From Saksenaea vasiformis B4078 (lineage: Eukaryota; Mucoromycota; Mucoromycetes; Mucorales; Saksenaeaceae), in contig JNDT01001820.1 of NCBI GenBank assembly GCA_000697055.1, positions 1-64,000 of the forward strand: DNA of 64,000 nucleotides, given 5' to 3'. Of the stretch, positions 11,946-22,868 are shown piece after piece (within the stretch, counting starts at the first letter, position 1; the number at the start of each line of letters is the position of its first letter). The position numbers and the translations under genes were made by a program. The notes beneath the pieces were generated by a model. The model did not search any database. It saw only the letters and a program-made list of their open reading frames with translations, and had not been told where the DNA came from.

Positions 11946-12160
11946 GCACCGTCAGGGCAACAAAAGAGAAAAAGTGCACTATCCACTGGAACTCGGCACA
12001 AATGCACACAGCTATAATAATGAACCTGCATTTCGGGGAGTGTAGTGTCCCAAGACATGTCCTGTGATTGGCAGAAACAATATTCTGGAAAGTCAAACAA
12101 AGCAATCGAGCTAGGCGATTATAGTCTTGTCTGTTGATTCCGAGGAGATACCAATCCACT
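10224..12160 (-). CDS. Unresolved multi-exon zinc-finger-like gene or decayed gene
   Basis: I do not recognise this gene and could not splice it fully. Protein-like pieces read in minus order: a Cys-rich stretch (PEYCFCQSQDMSW, YSCVHLC, CCPD) that joins, across a 41-nt candidate intron made mostly of a 30-nt T run, to a C2H2-like finger, CPVCAGEYIYADDFERHVHTH. Next comes AQEYHNSLLLALDVKHLSP, then a one-base frame slip near 11640 into NRLVAAQLVDAHPLL. Later pieces are RIGHGEDDLRIIVEGYLKV, YLKMTKTGELSVPFPH, FDELVQLRQVRSKFNDPSTY, and a clean C-terminus, SMANLMALYIGEIYFLERV, ending in TAA at 10224. Several joins need introns below 45 nt or frameshifts. It is either a real gene with very short introns or a recent pseudogene; ends are approximate. 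Confidence 0.35.
10869..11005. repeat. Perfect 34-bp inverted repeat, 69-bp spacer
   Basis: Positions 10869-10902 (CCGACAATTCACCTG...) and 10972-11005 (...CAGGTGAATTGTCGG) are exact reverse complements. Similarity continues imperfectly outward for roughly 15-20 bp (GACACTATGGGGAAAAGG against CCTTTCCCACTGTG). The pair lies inside the unresolved minus-strand gene, and one open frame passes through both arms. Transcribed, it would form a long hairpin with a 69-nt loop. Confidence 0.9.
11914..11943. repeat. Homopolymer A run of 30
   Basis: An uninterrupted run of A on the plus strand. On the minus strand it reads as a polypyrimidine tract directly before GGCAG, a plausible splice acceptor of the unresolved gene. 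Length may be subject to sequencing error. Confidence 0.9.
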
Positions 12161-12391
12161 ACGGGAAATGGAGATTCTGTTGATATACGGTGAACTATTG
12201 GAAACTTGCGATTCTGGATTTATCTAAAAATTGGCCCTTTTCTACGTATTGTTTCAGTATGGACCGGGATATTTACAGAGTTCCATTTTCCCGTAGTGAT
12301 CTATCACAACCGAAACTTTGTCTATGGGCGAAATATAAACGTCTCATTAGGAGACTTTTTCTTTGTTCCTTGTACTTGTTATCCTTCAGAG

Positions 12392-14221
12392 ATGCGATTG
12401 AGCAGAGTTATTTGTTTGCTCGCCTTCTTCTGGATCAGTGTGATTGCCACACCCCTTCAAGATTTTCGAACCCCAAAGACTGTGCTTTTTTCCGTGACAT
12501 TTGGAGGTTCTTCGCATGTGAATTGGGTCATGCGTATTATGGAAGAGCTTTACCAACGGGGCCATCACGTTATCTTTTTTACAAGGGCATGCAAAAGAAG
12601 CCATTACTACTTTACCATGTTCTAAATAAATGATTAGGATGACCATACCAAGTTTGGAGAAGCGTATCCAAATGTTGAAACCATTTCTGCAGGTCCTTCA
12701 ATTATGAGCAGCAATTTGGATGAGGCCAAAGGGCTGCTATCGGCACATCCTGATGCTTTAACTCTTGATACGGGATATAGAGAGATACTGAGTACGGATT
12801 ACGAAGAACGTAAGCTATCCCATTGTTGTGATGATGAACGATACTGATGCCTCTCTATAGAACTGAATTCGCATCTAAAAATAATGGATGACCGAAACGT
12901 TGATGCTGTTCTTTGCGATCATCTTAATGTTGCCTGCTTTCATGCTGCGCAAGAAAGAAAAGTACCGTCTATTATTACGATTGCATTGGCTCTTACTCCT
13001 GGTAAACCAAGAAACACATGGACATACAAATAACCCGCTTTTTATGAACTATATGCCTTTTTTTTTTCTTTTGTAGATGCATCTGCGCCGTACATAAATA
13101 ACGAAGCCTTTATATTGTCAGACTATACAACATTACACGAATCATTCTTCACACGCTTTTACAAGATGTTTGTCCTTCCAGCTCGCTTACTTTGGTGGAA
13201 AATGGGGAACAATGCTCGACAGATTTCGGAAGAGCAGGCTATGCTGGGTCTCCAACCTCATCCAGGGCTTCATCCAAGCAATGCATGGACGAACTCTCTC
13301 AAGCTGGTTAACAATGTATTTGGCCTTGAAGCACCACGGCCAATGGGGCCACTGGTGGAATTGATCGGACCGATGATGCCACAGAATTACACGCCACTAA
13401 CCGAAGAGCTAAAGACATTTCTGGACGACCACAAGAAGGTTGCTTATGTTGCCTTTGGTCAGTTATCCTTGGCAACCAAAGAGGATATCAAGTTACTTTT
13501 GACGGCATTGATGGAGAACTTTGAGCAAGGTACAATTGATGGCTTGCTATGGGCCACTGGTGCATCGACAGATCATTTTCCTCTGTTCATTCAAAGTCTC
13601 TCGCGTAAAAATCACACGTACAATGTTGCTGAGTTATTGGAGAATCAGCATCCTGATTTTCGATTTGTTTCGTGGGCACCACAACAGGCGGTCTTACTTC
13701 ACCCGTCCATCGCGCTCTTTTTAGCACACGGTGGCGCCGGTTCGCTTCATGAGGCATTATCAGCTGGGAAAAGACTTGTGATGTTTCCTTTCTTTTTTGA
13801 TCAACACGGAAATGCGCGTAATGTCGAGTATCGTAAACTCGGCCGCTTTTTGGATTATCGAAAATCGCCACAGCATGCTTTTGAGGTAATCCGGCAAGTA
13901 GCTCTTGATGAGAACGGCGTATTCCACGCCAATGTCCAGCGTTTCAAAGCTTTGGTCCAAATCCATTCGCAGCATGGGGCTCTGCGTGGCGCTGATCTGG
14001 TGGAAGAGGTTACATTCATGCATGAACAAGGACAATTGAGGCACCGCTACGAAGCCTCTCGTGACATGCCATTTGTCAAAGCATACAACTTGGATCTGTT
14101 TGCAGCGATTAGTTTGGCTTTCCTAGTGGTTTTTAAGCTTATCGGAACAACTACTGTCCTGACTTTTAAAATCATGTCAAAATGTGTCGGACAATCGCGT
14201 AATAAGATCAAGGCACAGTAA
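12392..14221 (+). CDS. ER-type UDP-glycosyltransferase, GT1 family
   Basis: Transfers a sugar from a UDP-sugar to a small acceptor; the acceptor cannot be told from sequence. Four exons: 12392-12586, 12638-12809, 12861-13001, 13077-14221, giving 550 aa. A signal peptide (MRLSRVICLLAFFWISVIA) opens the protein. The N-terminal domain begins TVLFSVTFGGSSHVNWV. The nucleotide-sugar signature near the C-terminus reads FVSWAPQQAVLLHPSIALFL, then HGGAGSLHEAL. A hydrophobic segment, LFAAISLAFLVVFKLIG, is followed by a basic tail. This topology matches animal UGTs in the ER membrane. Intron 1 appears to start with GC (AAGG|GCATGC), since no GT donor keeps the frame. The start was chosen because it begins the signal peptide; the longer upstream frame has no such feature. 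Confidence 0.88.
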
Positions 14222-14514
14222 TAAAAGAATCACCCTGCAATTTCAAGGGGCTGCGTGCCATTCTCCTCTCCCTGAAAATGAGGCGCTCGTATTAAAGTCA
14301 GTCAGTAAAATTTGATTCTCTCGCAGTTAAGGATCAACAATATCTATATTTCTATTCATTCCGCTAGAACAAAATTGTCCTTCCATGTAGACAAACAAAT
14401 CCTATAGCTAAATCGTTATATAGGACGGTATCGGAGGTTTATATACACCGGCTTAAAACCTCATACAAACTTTTTGTCGTTTCTCTTCTTTTTTTTTAAT
14501 TATGAAAACCTTCT

Positions 14515-15602
14515 ATGACTCGTCAGAGCGAATATACGAGATTTGATTCCTTTAATCAAGTAGATAATCTATATGAAATTTATTCAAGTGCCATGTTCCC
14601 CATAGTTCAACGTACAAGTGGCCTCGTGCGTCGCAACGCCATCCATTATTCCACACGCCTATCACACTTACATTTTGAATCATCTTTTTCTGAAGAAGCT
14701 ATTTCGAAACATCAGGAAGTGTATCCGTATCAAAAACTCAATTTCAATATTCTATGTCATGATGGAGGTTCATGGAGGTACATAATTATTCTATTCTTGC
14801 GGAAACTTACTTTTACGGCAAGTTAGTATGAGAGATTCAGACGAACAGATTGAGAATATACTATCTGATAATCTCATCAGTTTCCGGTAAAAAATACTAT
14901 CAACTCTATCCACTGACTAAACAAGGGGAAAAAAATGACAGGTCTGGAGGTATCGGTCCTTTTAACATTGTTCTTACACATGATCCAGAGAACAGCATAA
15001 GCAAAAGCTGTGTCATTTCTTCTATACATATCAAACTTCCCGAGTAAGTTTATTGTCATTTCTAACTCCATCTTTGACATTTTTTGTTTTATGTGTAGCA
15101 TACCAACTTTTGCACGTAAGCTTTGTTGAGATGATGTGATAACAGCAAACATTATCTATTTAAATCTCACTATTTGTCCAGATATCGAAGGCATGATCTT
15201 TCTAGGAAATTCCTTATACAACATCTACGGTACATTTACTTACTGTACTCCAGCTTGTCAAACTCACGCTTTCTTACATCTTAGTAACAGAAAGATTTGA
15301 TTCGTTTTCTAAGGACACGTTTGACCGTTACATTGCCAAAAAGGGGGTCGACAACCTGACAGAGGAAGAGCCTACCGCATTTTTCTGTCTCTCTTCTGAG
15401 AAGGAAGTGATTGTTGATTTAGGAGAAAGGTGACTTGGAAGAAAGGCGGGATAATTGTATTCTAACATATTCGAGCAGGACGTGCCGCTACGTTGTTGTG
15501 AGATTCGTAGGAGGTACACACAAACAGATTGACATACAGCAAATCAAAGTCATGGGCTACGTCGGCTCTCGTCAATTCCCCAGCAAACCACGCTTACTCT
15601 AA
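14515..15602 (+). CDS. Conserved-looking protein of unknown function, seven exons
   Basis: I do not recognise a family with confidence. Exons 14515-14777, 14827-14886, 14942-15043, 15099-15115, 15182-15229, 15285-15429 and 15479-15602 join in phase to 252 aa. The fourth exon is only 17 nt. The C-terminal part (ACRYVVVRFV-like: CRYVVVRFVGGTHKQIDIQ, then VMGYVGSRQFPS) resembles the last strands of galactose-binding/DOC-type beta-sandwich domains, but this is a guess from pattern. The middle (GPFNIVLTHDPENSISKSC) is consistent with a beta-rich fold. No signal peptide or membrane segment is seen. The start codon could be wrong, as a second ATG lies 13 nt upstream in another frame. Confidence 0.7.
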
Positions 15603-16014
15603 CGTCGTCGACATTCTAACTTATAAATTTTTCTATTTCAACAAGCAATAGAATGTAGAGGGGTTTGTACATCGTTTTGTGAGGGTCCGTTGTATTGATG
15701 TCATCTCTGAAACTCAGTTTTTACCAGTGGAAGGTTTACATGATCGAAAATTATGATTCTGATGGCTATGTTCTTTTCTTTTCTTTCTTTTTGCGTGCTA
15801 CGCTCGCTTCTTTTTCTGGTCTATTTTCAGTTTTTCTTAATCTTCTTTCAGTAACTGCATCCTCTCTCTTTGATAGTACTTACGTAACAACTCTTTTCCT
15901 TTCCGTATGTCGAATTCATTTCCGCTGTTCAATAGACTATTGATTAAGCCCATCACAATGTTATCACTGGAATCTTTTGTTAGCTAATTGTTTTTAGGAA
16001 TAGAAAATTATCAA
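15603..16014. other. Intergenic stretch between convergent genes
   Basis: About 410 bp between the 3' ends of the seven-exon gene and the nucleoplasmin-like gene. An 82-codon plus frame starts at 15695, but it is Phe/Ser/Leu-rich, low in complexity and has no family resemblance, so it is not called. I see nothing else. Confidence 0.5.
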
Positions 16015-16705
16015 TTACTTCAGCTGTTTCTCCTCTTCTGACTTTTCTTCTTTTCGTAAGTCGATTTTATCGAAGTCCGAAAGCTGTGGGGCTAATCCGA
16101 AATGTCGTAATTCAAATCCTCCCAAGTACTCGTTATCTGTTGGATCACGGAACCGAAAGATATCGCCAAAACCATTATCGTCTTCTTCTTCAGGTTCAAA
16201 ATCGGGATCTGTTGTTTCAAGGACACCGATCAAGGATACCGGACTAATCCATTCGTTGCACTTGAGACATATACATTCAACATGAGTTTTCTGGACTTAC
16301 TTTTTTCCTGAAAGAATAAGTGCAGCTTCGTCGTCTTCTGTGATGTAAAGATTTAATTTTTGACTTTCAACCTACAAAGACGATGAGAGAGGTCCCTGGC
16401 GCGTTTGGCATTGCATTTACCACACCGCGAGTCAAAGAGCATAGTACGTATTCGACGTCCTTGACGCGTAATTTTAAGATTGTTCGACCGGATCCACTGG
16501 TACTTTTCAGGGATACCTATCGCGTGTTTGAGAAGGGATGCTAGGGCCATGAAAGAGGATTGCTATTTACCTGACTCAATCGAAGGATACCATCAACTTC
16601 AACATCGTAGGTCTCACCAGGAGACAATGATAAACCTAATAATATGTTTTAGGCTCATGCATTTCGGTTGATCAGACTAGACTTGCCCCAGAAACTTCTT
16701 GACAT
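16015..16705 (-). CDS. Nucleoplasmin-like (NPL) domain protein
   Basis: Probable histone-chaperone-type beta-sandwich protein. Five minus exons join in phase: 16705-16687, 16635-16571, 16516-16421, 16371-16301, 16243-16015, giving 159 aa. The N-terminus MSRSFWG followed by LSLSPGETYDVEV and LRLSQVSL matches the NPL start (F-W-G, P-G-x-x-Y, hydrophobic S-x-A/V-S-L). Next come GRTILKLRVKDVEYVLCSL, ESQKLNLYITEDDEAALIL and SGKNPVSLIGVLE, the canonical strand order of this fold. An acidic tract (EPEEEDD) follows, and the tail ends KEEKSEEEKQLK. In fungi this domain usually heads nucleolar FKBP prolyl isomerases (known of the family); here no FKBP domain follows, so it is stand-alone. Intron 1 begins with GCAAGT, a GC-AG intron with perfect consensus. 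The gene is divergent from the BRPF gene. Confidence 0.82.
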
Positions 16706-17367
16706 TCAACGTTTCCAAAAAGAAATTGTTGCTGTTGTTGAATATGGGGATTGTCGTGCTTTCCAAATACAGATGTCGGTACTTCAAAACCGAAAGTTTT
16801 ACGTGTATGAATGTATGAATGTGTGTCTTTAAAGCGCTCTTTAAAATACAGCAACGCCGGTGTCAAGATGTTTCAAAGTTCATTTTCGTAGGTTCTTCAT
16901 AAGTTACTCATGTTATAAGGACACTTCTCCAGCAATAACAGTTACACCGATAGTCCGGAAAATAATATACCAAGCCAACATTGGACAGGAAAAGATGAAA
17001 CAATAGCAGCAACAGCAGCAGGAGTAATCACCAACATTTCAGATCACGTGTGAGATTTTTGTCCAGAATGACTGCGAATGATGGTTTGAAGAAAAGTCCT
17101 AAGGAAACCAAAAAGAAAAAAAAGAAAAAAAAAAAAAAAAAGGAAAGAAAGAGAAGAAAGAGAGAGAACAGGTTCAGCCAACCAAAAGGGTGATCAGTAA
17201 ACCATAAGCAAAAACCTCGTACACACAGAGGAAAAATAAGTTGGTGTGGGTTCCCATTCATTCAAACTAGTATCTGTGATTTAGATATTGGGACGCGACT
17301 TCTTTTTCTAATTTCGGTGCCATAACGAAACTTGACTTTTTTCTTTTTTCTGGCCCTGAATGATAGC
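16706..17367. promoter_or_regulatory. Shared upstream region of two divergent genes
   Basis: About 660 bp separate the starts of the nucleoplasmin-like gene (-) and the BRPF gene (+), so both promoters must lie here. The stretch has an A-rich tract at about 17105-17155 and short CAACAG/CAGCAG runs, but I see no TATA box I would defend. A short minus ORF here (start 16866) runs into the coding exon in another frame and is not called. Confidence 0.5.
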
Positions 17368-20300
17368 ATGCCATTGAAAACACGAGGACGTAAAGGGGGT
17401 CGCCGTGGAAGACCACGAAAATATCCTATACCGGCTGAATCTCAATTACCAGATGCAAATACGCAACCTGAACTACCAACGACCGTTCGACCTACTGCAA
17501 CAACTTTACATCTAGGCCATCAACCAGATGCATCTAAACCAAGAGAAGAACGATCGTACAAAGATTATTTCCCCGATCTAAACATTAAAGAACCAATCAC
17601 TATCGTACGAACCTCTAACAACCATGTACAAACAACTCCATCTACTCAACCTTTATTATCAACTCAAACCCAACAACTAACTGCAACATCTACAACTGAA
17701 GAATCCGAAAGTACTTCCTCTCTTTCTAGTCACCATGAAGATGGTTTTATTCCGACATCACGTGATGAAGGTGAACCTGTAAATGATACTGCTGCTGCTG
17801 CAACAAGACAACCACGAGGAATCAAAGAAAACGGAAATAAAACAACCTCACCATCAATGCAGGAAGATATAACTTTATGTTCCGATCTGGATGCTGGTTC
17901 TGATTTATCATCTGTATCTGATATGGATGACTCGGAAGATGATACGAAACGTATACGGGAGAACATGGAAAACGATTCCGAAGAATCAACTACCAGCATT
18001 ATTTCTTCAATGACAGAGAAAGAAACTGAACATCGACCAGATCCATTACTGGAATGTGAGGATAATGTATCAACAATAAAACAATCCCTGAAAAAGACTA
18101 TGCCAAGACCCATACTACATCCAGAAATTGACTCGGAAGACAAGTTCATGGAAGAAACATCTGATACCGCTCAAAAATCGATAACGGATCAGGAAAAGGT
18201 CCCTAAGACGCCATCTACTTTGGAATCAGAAGAGGACGACACCATGGAAGATGCTCCTTCCACGGAAGCCACAGACGATGCCTCCTCTATGTCACGTATC
18301 ATACAACATAAAAAAGAAGGTGATACCTATCAAGCCCTTTCAACTCGTCCCCAACATCATCCCCCCTTACCTGCCGTGGATCCAAATACTACCGATGCAT
18401 CCAGTCGAATTTTAGGTGTCAATCTTGCCCTCTTGCCAAAACCCTCTTTCCGTAAGGTAACGGAAGAAGAAGAAGAAGAAGAAGGTACCGCGCAGACGGA
18501 AGAAAACATGGAAGAAGATGGTCGTACTCGATCGGTAGAAGCACGTTCTTTCCATCGACCAGAGAACCATTATATCAGATATATCGGTAATGCCTTGAAT
18601 GCTGCTGTATCTAAATGATGTGTGCTCATACGGTTCCTGAAAAAGATCCGTCTGAGATAGAATTATTTGATACTGTAGAATACGATATGGACGAACAAGG
18701 TACGATAGGAAGAAAAACGGAAAAAGAAAAAAAGGAAACTTAACCACGATGAGAGTAGACGAAGCTTGGCTACAAATGCTGAATGCTGAAAGACGGAAGG
18801 AGAACCTTGGAGAAGTCAGCGGTGATCTATTCGAAAGTGTGATTGATCAACTAGAAAAAGAATGGTTTGATTTGGTACACTTGTACAGGTTTGGTTTGTT
18901 CTATATTAACTTCGGTTGGTCGTAGGTGAAAAATCTTCCTAAGCAGGTCAGCGACGAACCTTCTTTACCCGAAGATTCCACGTGTGCCATATGTGATGAT
19001 GGCGAATGCGAGAACAGCAACGCGATTGTGTTTTGTGATGGCTGTAACCTGGCTGTTCATCAAGGTACATAAACCTCTCTTTTAGAAGCAAAAAAGGGTA
19101 ACATGGGTCGGTAGATTGCTACGGCATTCCGTACATTCCGGAAGGACAGTGGCTCTGTCGAAAATGCATGGTGTCCCCTGAAAACCCTGTATCATGTCTT
19201 TTTTGCCCGAACGAAGGAGGTGCATTCAAGCAAACAAACACAAACAAATGGGGTCATTTGCTATGTGCCATTTGGATCCCCGAAGTAGGACTAAGTAATA
19301 GTGTCTACATGGAACCGATCGACAACATTGAGAATATCCCCAAGAGCCGGTGGAAATTGACATGTTATATCTGCCGAAAACGACAAGGAGCATGCATTCA
19401 ATGTGATAATAAGCATTGTTTTGTTGCTTTCCATGTTACCTGTGCACGCTGGGCACGATTGTGCATGCGCATGAAATCCCATAGTTCCCATTATGATGGC
19501 GTTGTTTTAAAGGCATACTGCGATAAGCATACACCGCGCGATTACCGTGAACAAGTGGATGTAGAACAAAATGTCTTTGCAGCACAAGCATTTTTTGATG
19601 CGAACAGAGGTAGAAAGAATCGAACACCAAGGCGACGTTATGTAGAAAATGATCTGAAGGATGACGCCTTCGGTTTCGAGTCAGATGAGGAAGAAAACCG
19701 AAGAAAGAAGAAGCGACGAAAGCATTCCAAAAATGACGATGTTGGAAACCGTAGACGCATGAGCACAAATGCGGTGACAGAACTGTTACCAAGTTCAAAG
19801 GCGGCACGAGCCCATCAGCATCATTATTCTGCCGGAGCACCGATCGCGCCGGAACATATTTTGGTCAAACTTGAAAATCTAAAATGCATACGTCAGGCAG
19901 TAGATCTACGGAAAAAGGTACAGTTGGTGACAAGTATTTCTCGCTACTGGTCTTTGAAACGGGAGTCACGAAGAGGAGCACCACTACTGAAACGTCTTCA
20001 TCTGGAGGTATGTCCATACCAAAAGAAATGCGCCATAGCTCATTCTTTCAATTAGCCATGGACGGCGTCTTCTTCTCAACACAAGCAAACAGAAGTCGAA
20101 AAGGCGCATCGAGCATCCGTAAGCAGTCGCTCTCTCACTGATTATATAGAACTGAATCATTTGGTTAGGCTATGATGAGTTTACGAACAGATCTTGAGAA
20201 GGTGCGAATGTTGTCAGAACAGGTGCAGAAGCGAGAAAAACAGAAGCTGGAGAGGATAAGAAAACAGAAGGCTTATCTGGAAATGATCCTGTTCCCTGTC

Positions 20301-21900
20301 GAGTACATTGCGAAACCGATTGCAGAGCAATTGATGGAGTAAGTGGTTGATAAAAATAATACGAATCACCCTTTTACTTACCGCAAATCTTTATCAGACT
20401 CGATAAGAAAGAGATGTTCAAATACCCCGTGACACCGGATGTTGCTCCAGATTACAATGAAATCATTGAGCATCCAATGTCTTTCTCGGATATCTTTGAT
20501 CGATTTGCATCACACGACTACACGAGGTTAGAAGAGTTCGAGGTAAGACAGATTGTCGTTAGAAAAGGAGATGATGCCATAACCGGGAATACGCTAGGCC
20601 GATCTCACATTGATCTGGAAAAACAGTATGACCTATAACAAACCAGATACATCCTACTATAAACTGGCGCAGCGCTTGGAAAAACTTTCCGAGGAACTGA
20701 TGCGAAAAGCTTGGGAAGATTTTAATAGCTTAATTCTCCGGAACGAGACGGGGACGTTGGCGGCGGATATCCATCCTGAGATTTTCACGTACAATACGGT
20801 ACTTATACCAACCCCTGAGGAACTGAGCGCGCAAAAGGCGGCGGAAGAACGGCGACGGGCTATGGAATTGGAAGCACGGATGCGTGCCGAAGCACGTGCA
20901 GCAGCAGCAGAAGCAAGAAAGAGGAAGGCACAAGAACGAAAAGAACAACAAGCCAAAATACAGAAGTCTGGAGTGGGTGTGGCGACCCGAGCATCGCGGG
21001 CAAAAGATGAAAAGCCAGCAGCTACAACAGAACCATCCTCTTCCTCCTCCTCCACTACTTTACCGTTACCGTTACCGTCACCATCCTCATCAGCAAAACC
21101 TCCTCCACGTGTTCGCACCCGTAGTATGGGATCCGATGGATTAACTGCGCCTACAGTTGAAAGACTACGAAAGAAGAATTCGAATGAAGCCCGACGACTG
21201 TTATGGCGACCTGATGAATACCATTTTAATAGTGGCAAATCGGAAACGCCAATAAAGGAAGACCGCAGTCGGAGAGCACCACCTGGTTGGGTCTATCTTG
21301 AAAGTGACGAAGAAGATGAAGAAGCAGGAAAGGACAAAGAGAAGAAGAGGAAGAGGAAACGTGAAACGATGATGCCATCAAAAACGGTATTACCTGGTGA
21401 AAAAACCAAAGCAGTACCTACTGTCTCCTTTGTTCATGGTGAAATTATCTGGGCACGCGTGAAAGGATTCCCGTCCCACCCTGCAAAAGTAAGATTACAC
21501 AAAGCGATGGTCGGAAATTCACCTTAAAGTTAGATTGTTGGGGTTGGGCAAGAAGAAGTCCCTGAGCGGATCTTGAAAGCAAAGGCCCATGATCAGGATG
21601 TGTTAGTCCAGTTTTACGAGGTTCCTGAGCGACACATGTGGTAAGTGAAAAGATAGATCGATCATGACACAGAAAGAAACGATAATTAACTATGACGCCA
21701 GGGGTTGGATCCATAGATCCAATATTCGTGCATTCGGCGATCCAGAGCAGGATGCGGAGATGCTACTGCAAGCGAAAAAAACCAAGCGGAAGCAGCGTAT
21801 CGAAGAAGCTAAAAAAGGCTACCGATTTGCATGCGGAATTCGTGGAATAGACCCCGAACCTCAATTGGAGCTGATATTTTCCAGCAGAAGCAAAAAGTAG
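17368..21900 (+). CDS. BRPF/Nto1-type chromatin scaffold (AT-hook, PZP, bromodomain, PWWP)
   Basis: Scaffold of a MYST histone acetyltransferase complex (BRPF in animals, Nto1/NuA3 in yeast). Eleven exons: 17368-18586, 18646-18699, 18759-18874, 18926-19064, 19115-20007, 20056-20118, 20169-20338, 20398-20542, 20598-21488, 21534-21640, 21702-21900, giving 1331 aa. An AT-hook, [10 protein letters not shown], lies near residues 10-20. An acidic, disordered stretch leads to the EPL-like segment [21 protein letters not shown] at about 400. The PHD-zinc knuckle-PHD module spans about 483-640 ([34 protein letters not shown]). A bromodomain follows at about 868-965 ([33 protein letters not shown]), then a Glu/Lys-rich linker and a PWWP domain ([17 protein letters not shown]) to the end. 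Baker's yeast Nto1 lacks the bromodomain and PWWP (family knowledge), so the architecture is animal-like. The start at 17368 is preferred over 17332, which would add a Phe-rich stretch upstream of the AT-hook. Confidence 0.92.
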
Positions 21901-22868
21901 CCTTCCTATACACCCTCCCTTACTTCCTTTTATGTCGCCTTCCCCTCTTTTTTTTTTTTTTTTTTAGCCAAGACAGAAGATCTACTATGTACAAACAAAA
22001 TCTACAAGACAGCCCTTTTTCCCTCTCTTCAAAAAACAAAGAATCAGGACTAGTATACGTGCATTTGTAATAAACGACCTCCGATCATGAGTACCCCCAT
22101 CCCGGTGCACCGCGACTTTCAGGGAAAAACTAGAAAGTAATATCATCTCTCGAAAAGGCAGTTTACCGGATTACCGGTGATCCAATGGATACAAGATATG
22201 CCCCGCATCAACTCACGATGCGGGACGGGATAATCGACGACGTCAGATTGGAGCGGAAAATCTGGGTAATGGCTGAAAATTTTTAAAATGAATTGCATCC
22301 CTCCCGACTATGAATCATCCGGTAAAAAAAGAAAACAACGTCAGCTACAGATCGTACGTTCCTTTTTTCAAATTAATCGTTTATTACGTAAGATGTGTGT
22401 ATAAAATAAATGACAAACAAATCTATGTTTTTTATCAATGAGATAAGAAAAGAAACATATCTTCACACGGATCAGATACCGCCATATTCCGCAAAAAAAA
22501 GTGATCAGAAACTGAATGCCAGCGGAGAAAGAAAAAAGGGGAAAGGGGAAAATCATAGTAACCCCGATGGAGACAGTCGTCATGAGTCAATCATGTCATG
22601 TTGCTATGCTTATTTGAAATGAGTGACTGAACGACAGAGAAAGTAAATCAAGAACAATGTTTGTTGATAGCAAAACGAACCTCGGCAAATAAATCTTAAT
22701 TGTCTTTTTTAGTGCAACAGCCATTTCTTTTTTCTTTCTGTTCCACATTTCCCCACGTAATCTTTTCACCTTTCCGAATTGGTATAAGGCGGAAAAGGAA
22801 AAAAAAAAAGTTATATATAGTGGGGGGATTTACTTCTCGAGGAAGGTTAGCTTCATTGGTCTTCCCGC
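21901..22868. other. Intergenic stretch with trehalase promoter
   Basis: About 970 bp between the BRPF stop and the trehalase start. It contains a T run at 21950-21965, a poly-A-rich region near 22323 and no coding frame with family resemblance. The last 120 bp hold the probable trehalase promoter. Confidence 0.5.
22812..22819 (+). promoter_or_regulatory. Candidate TATA box of the trehalase gene
   Basis: TATATATA lies about 50 bp upstream of the trehalase ATG, just before a G run (GTGGGGGG). Its position and sequence fit a TATA-type promoter. Regulation was not tested. Confidence 0.45.

Noticed and set aside
17332..17367. Start codon at 17332 for the BRPF protein
   Set aside because: It would add twelve residues rich in Phe from what looks like 5' UTR; the next Met begins the AT-hook region.
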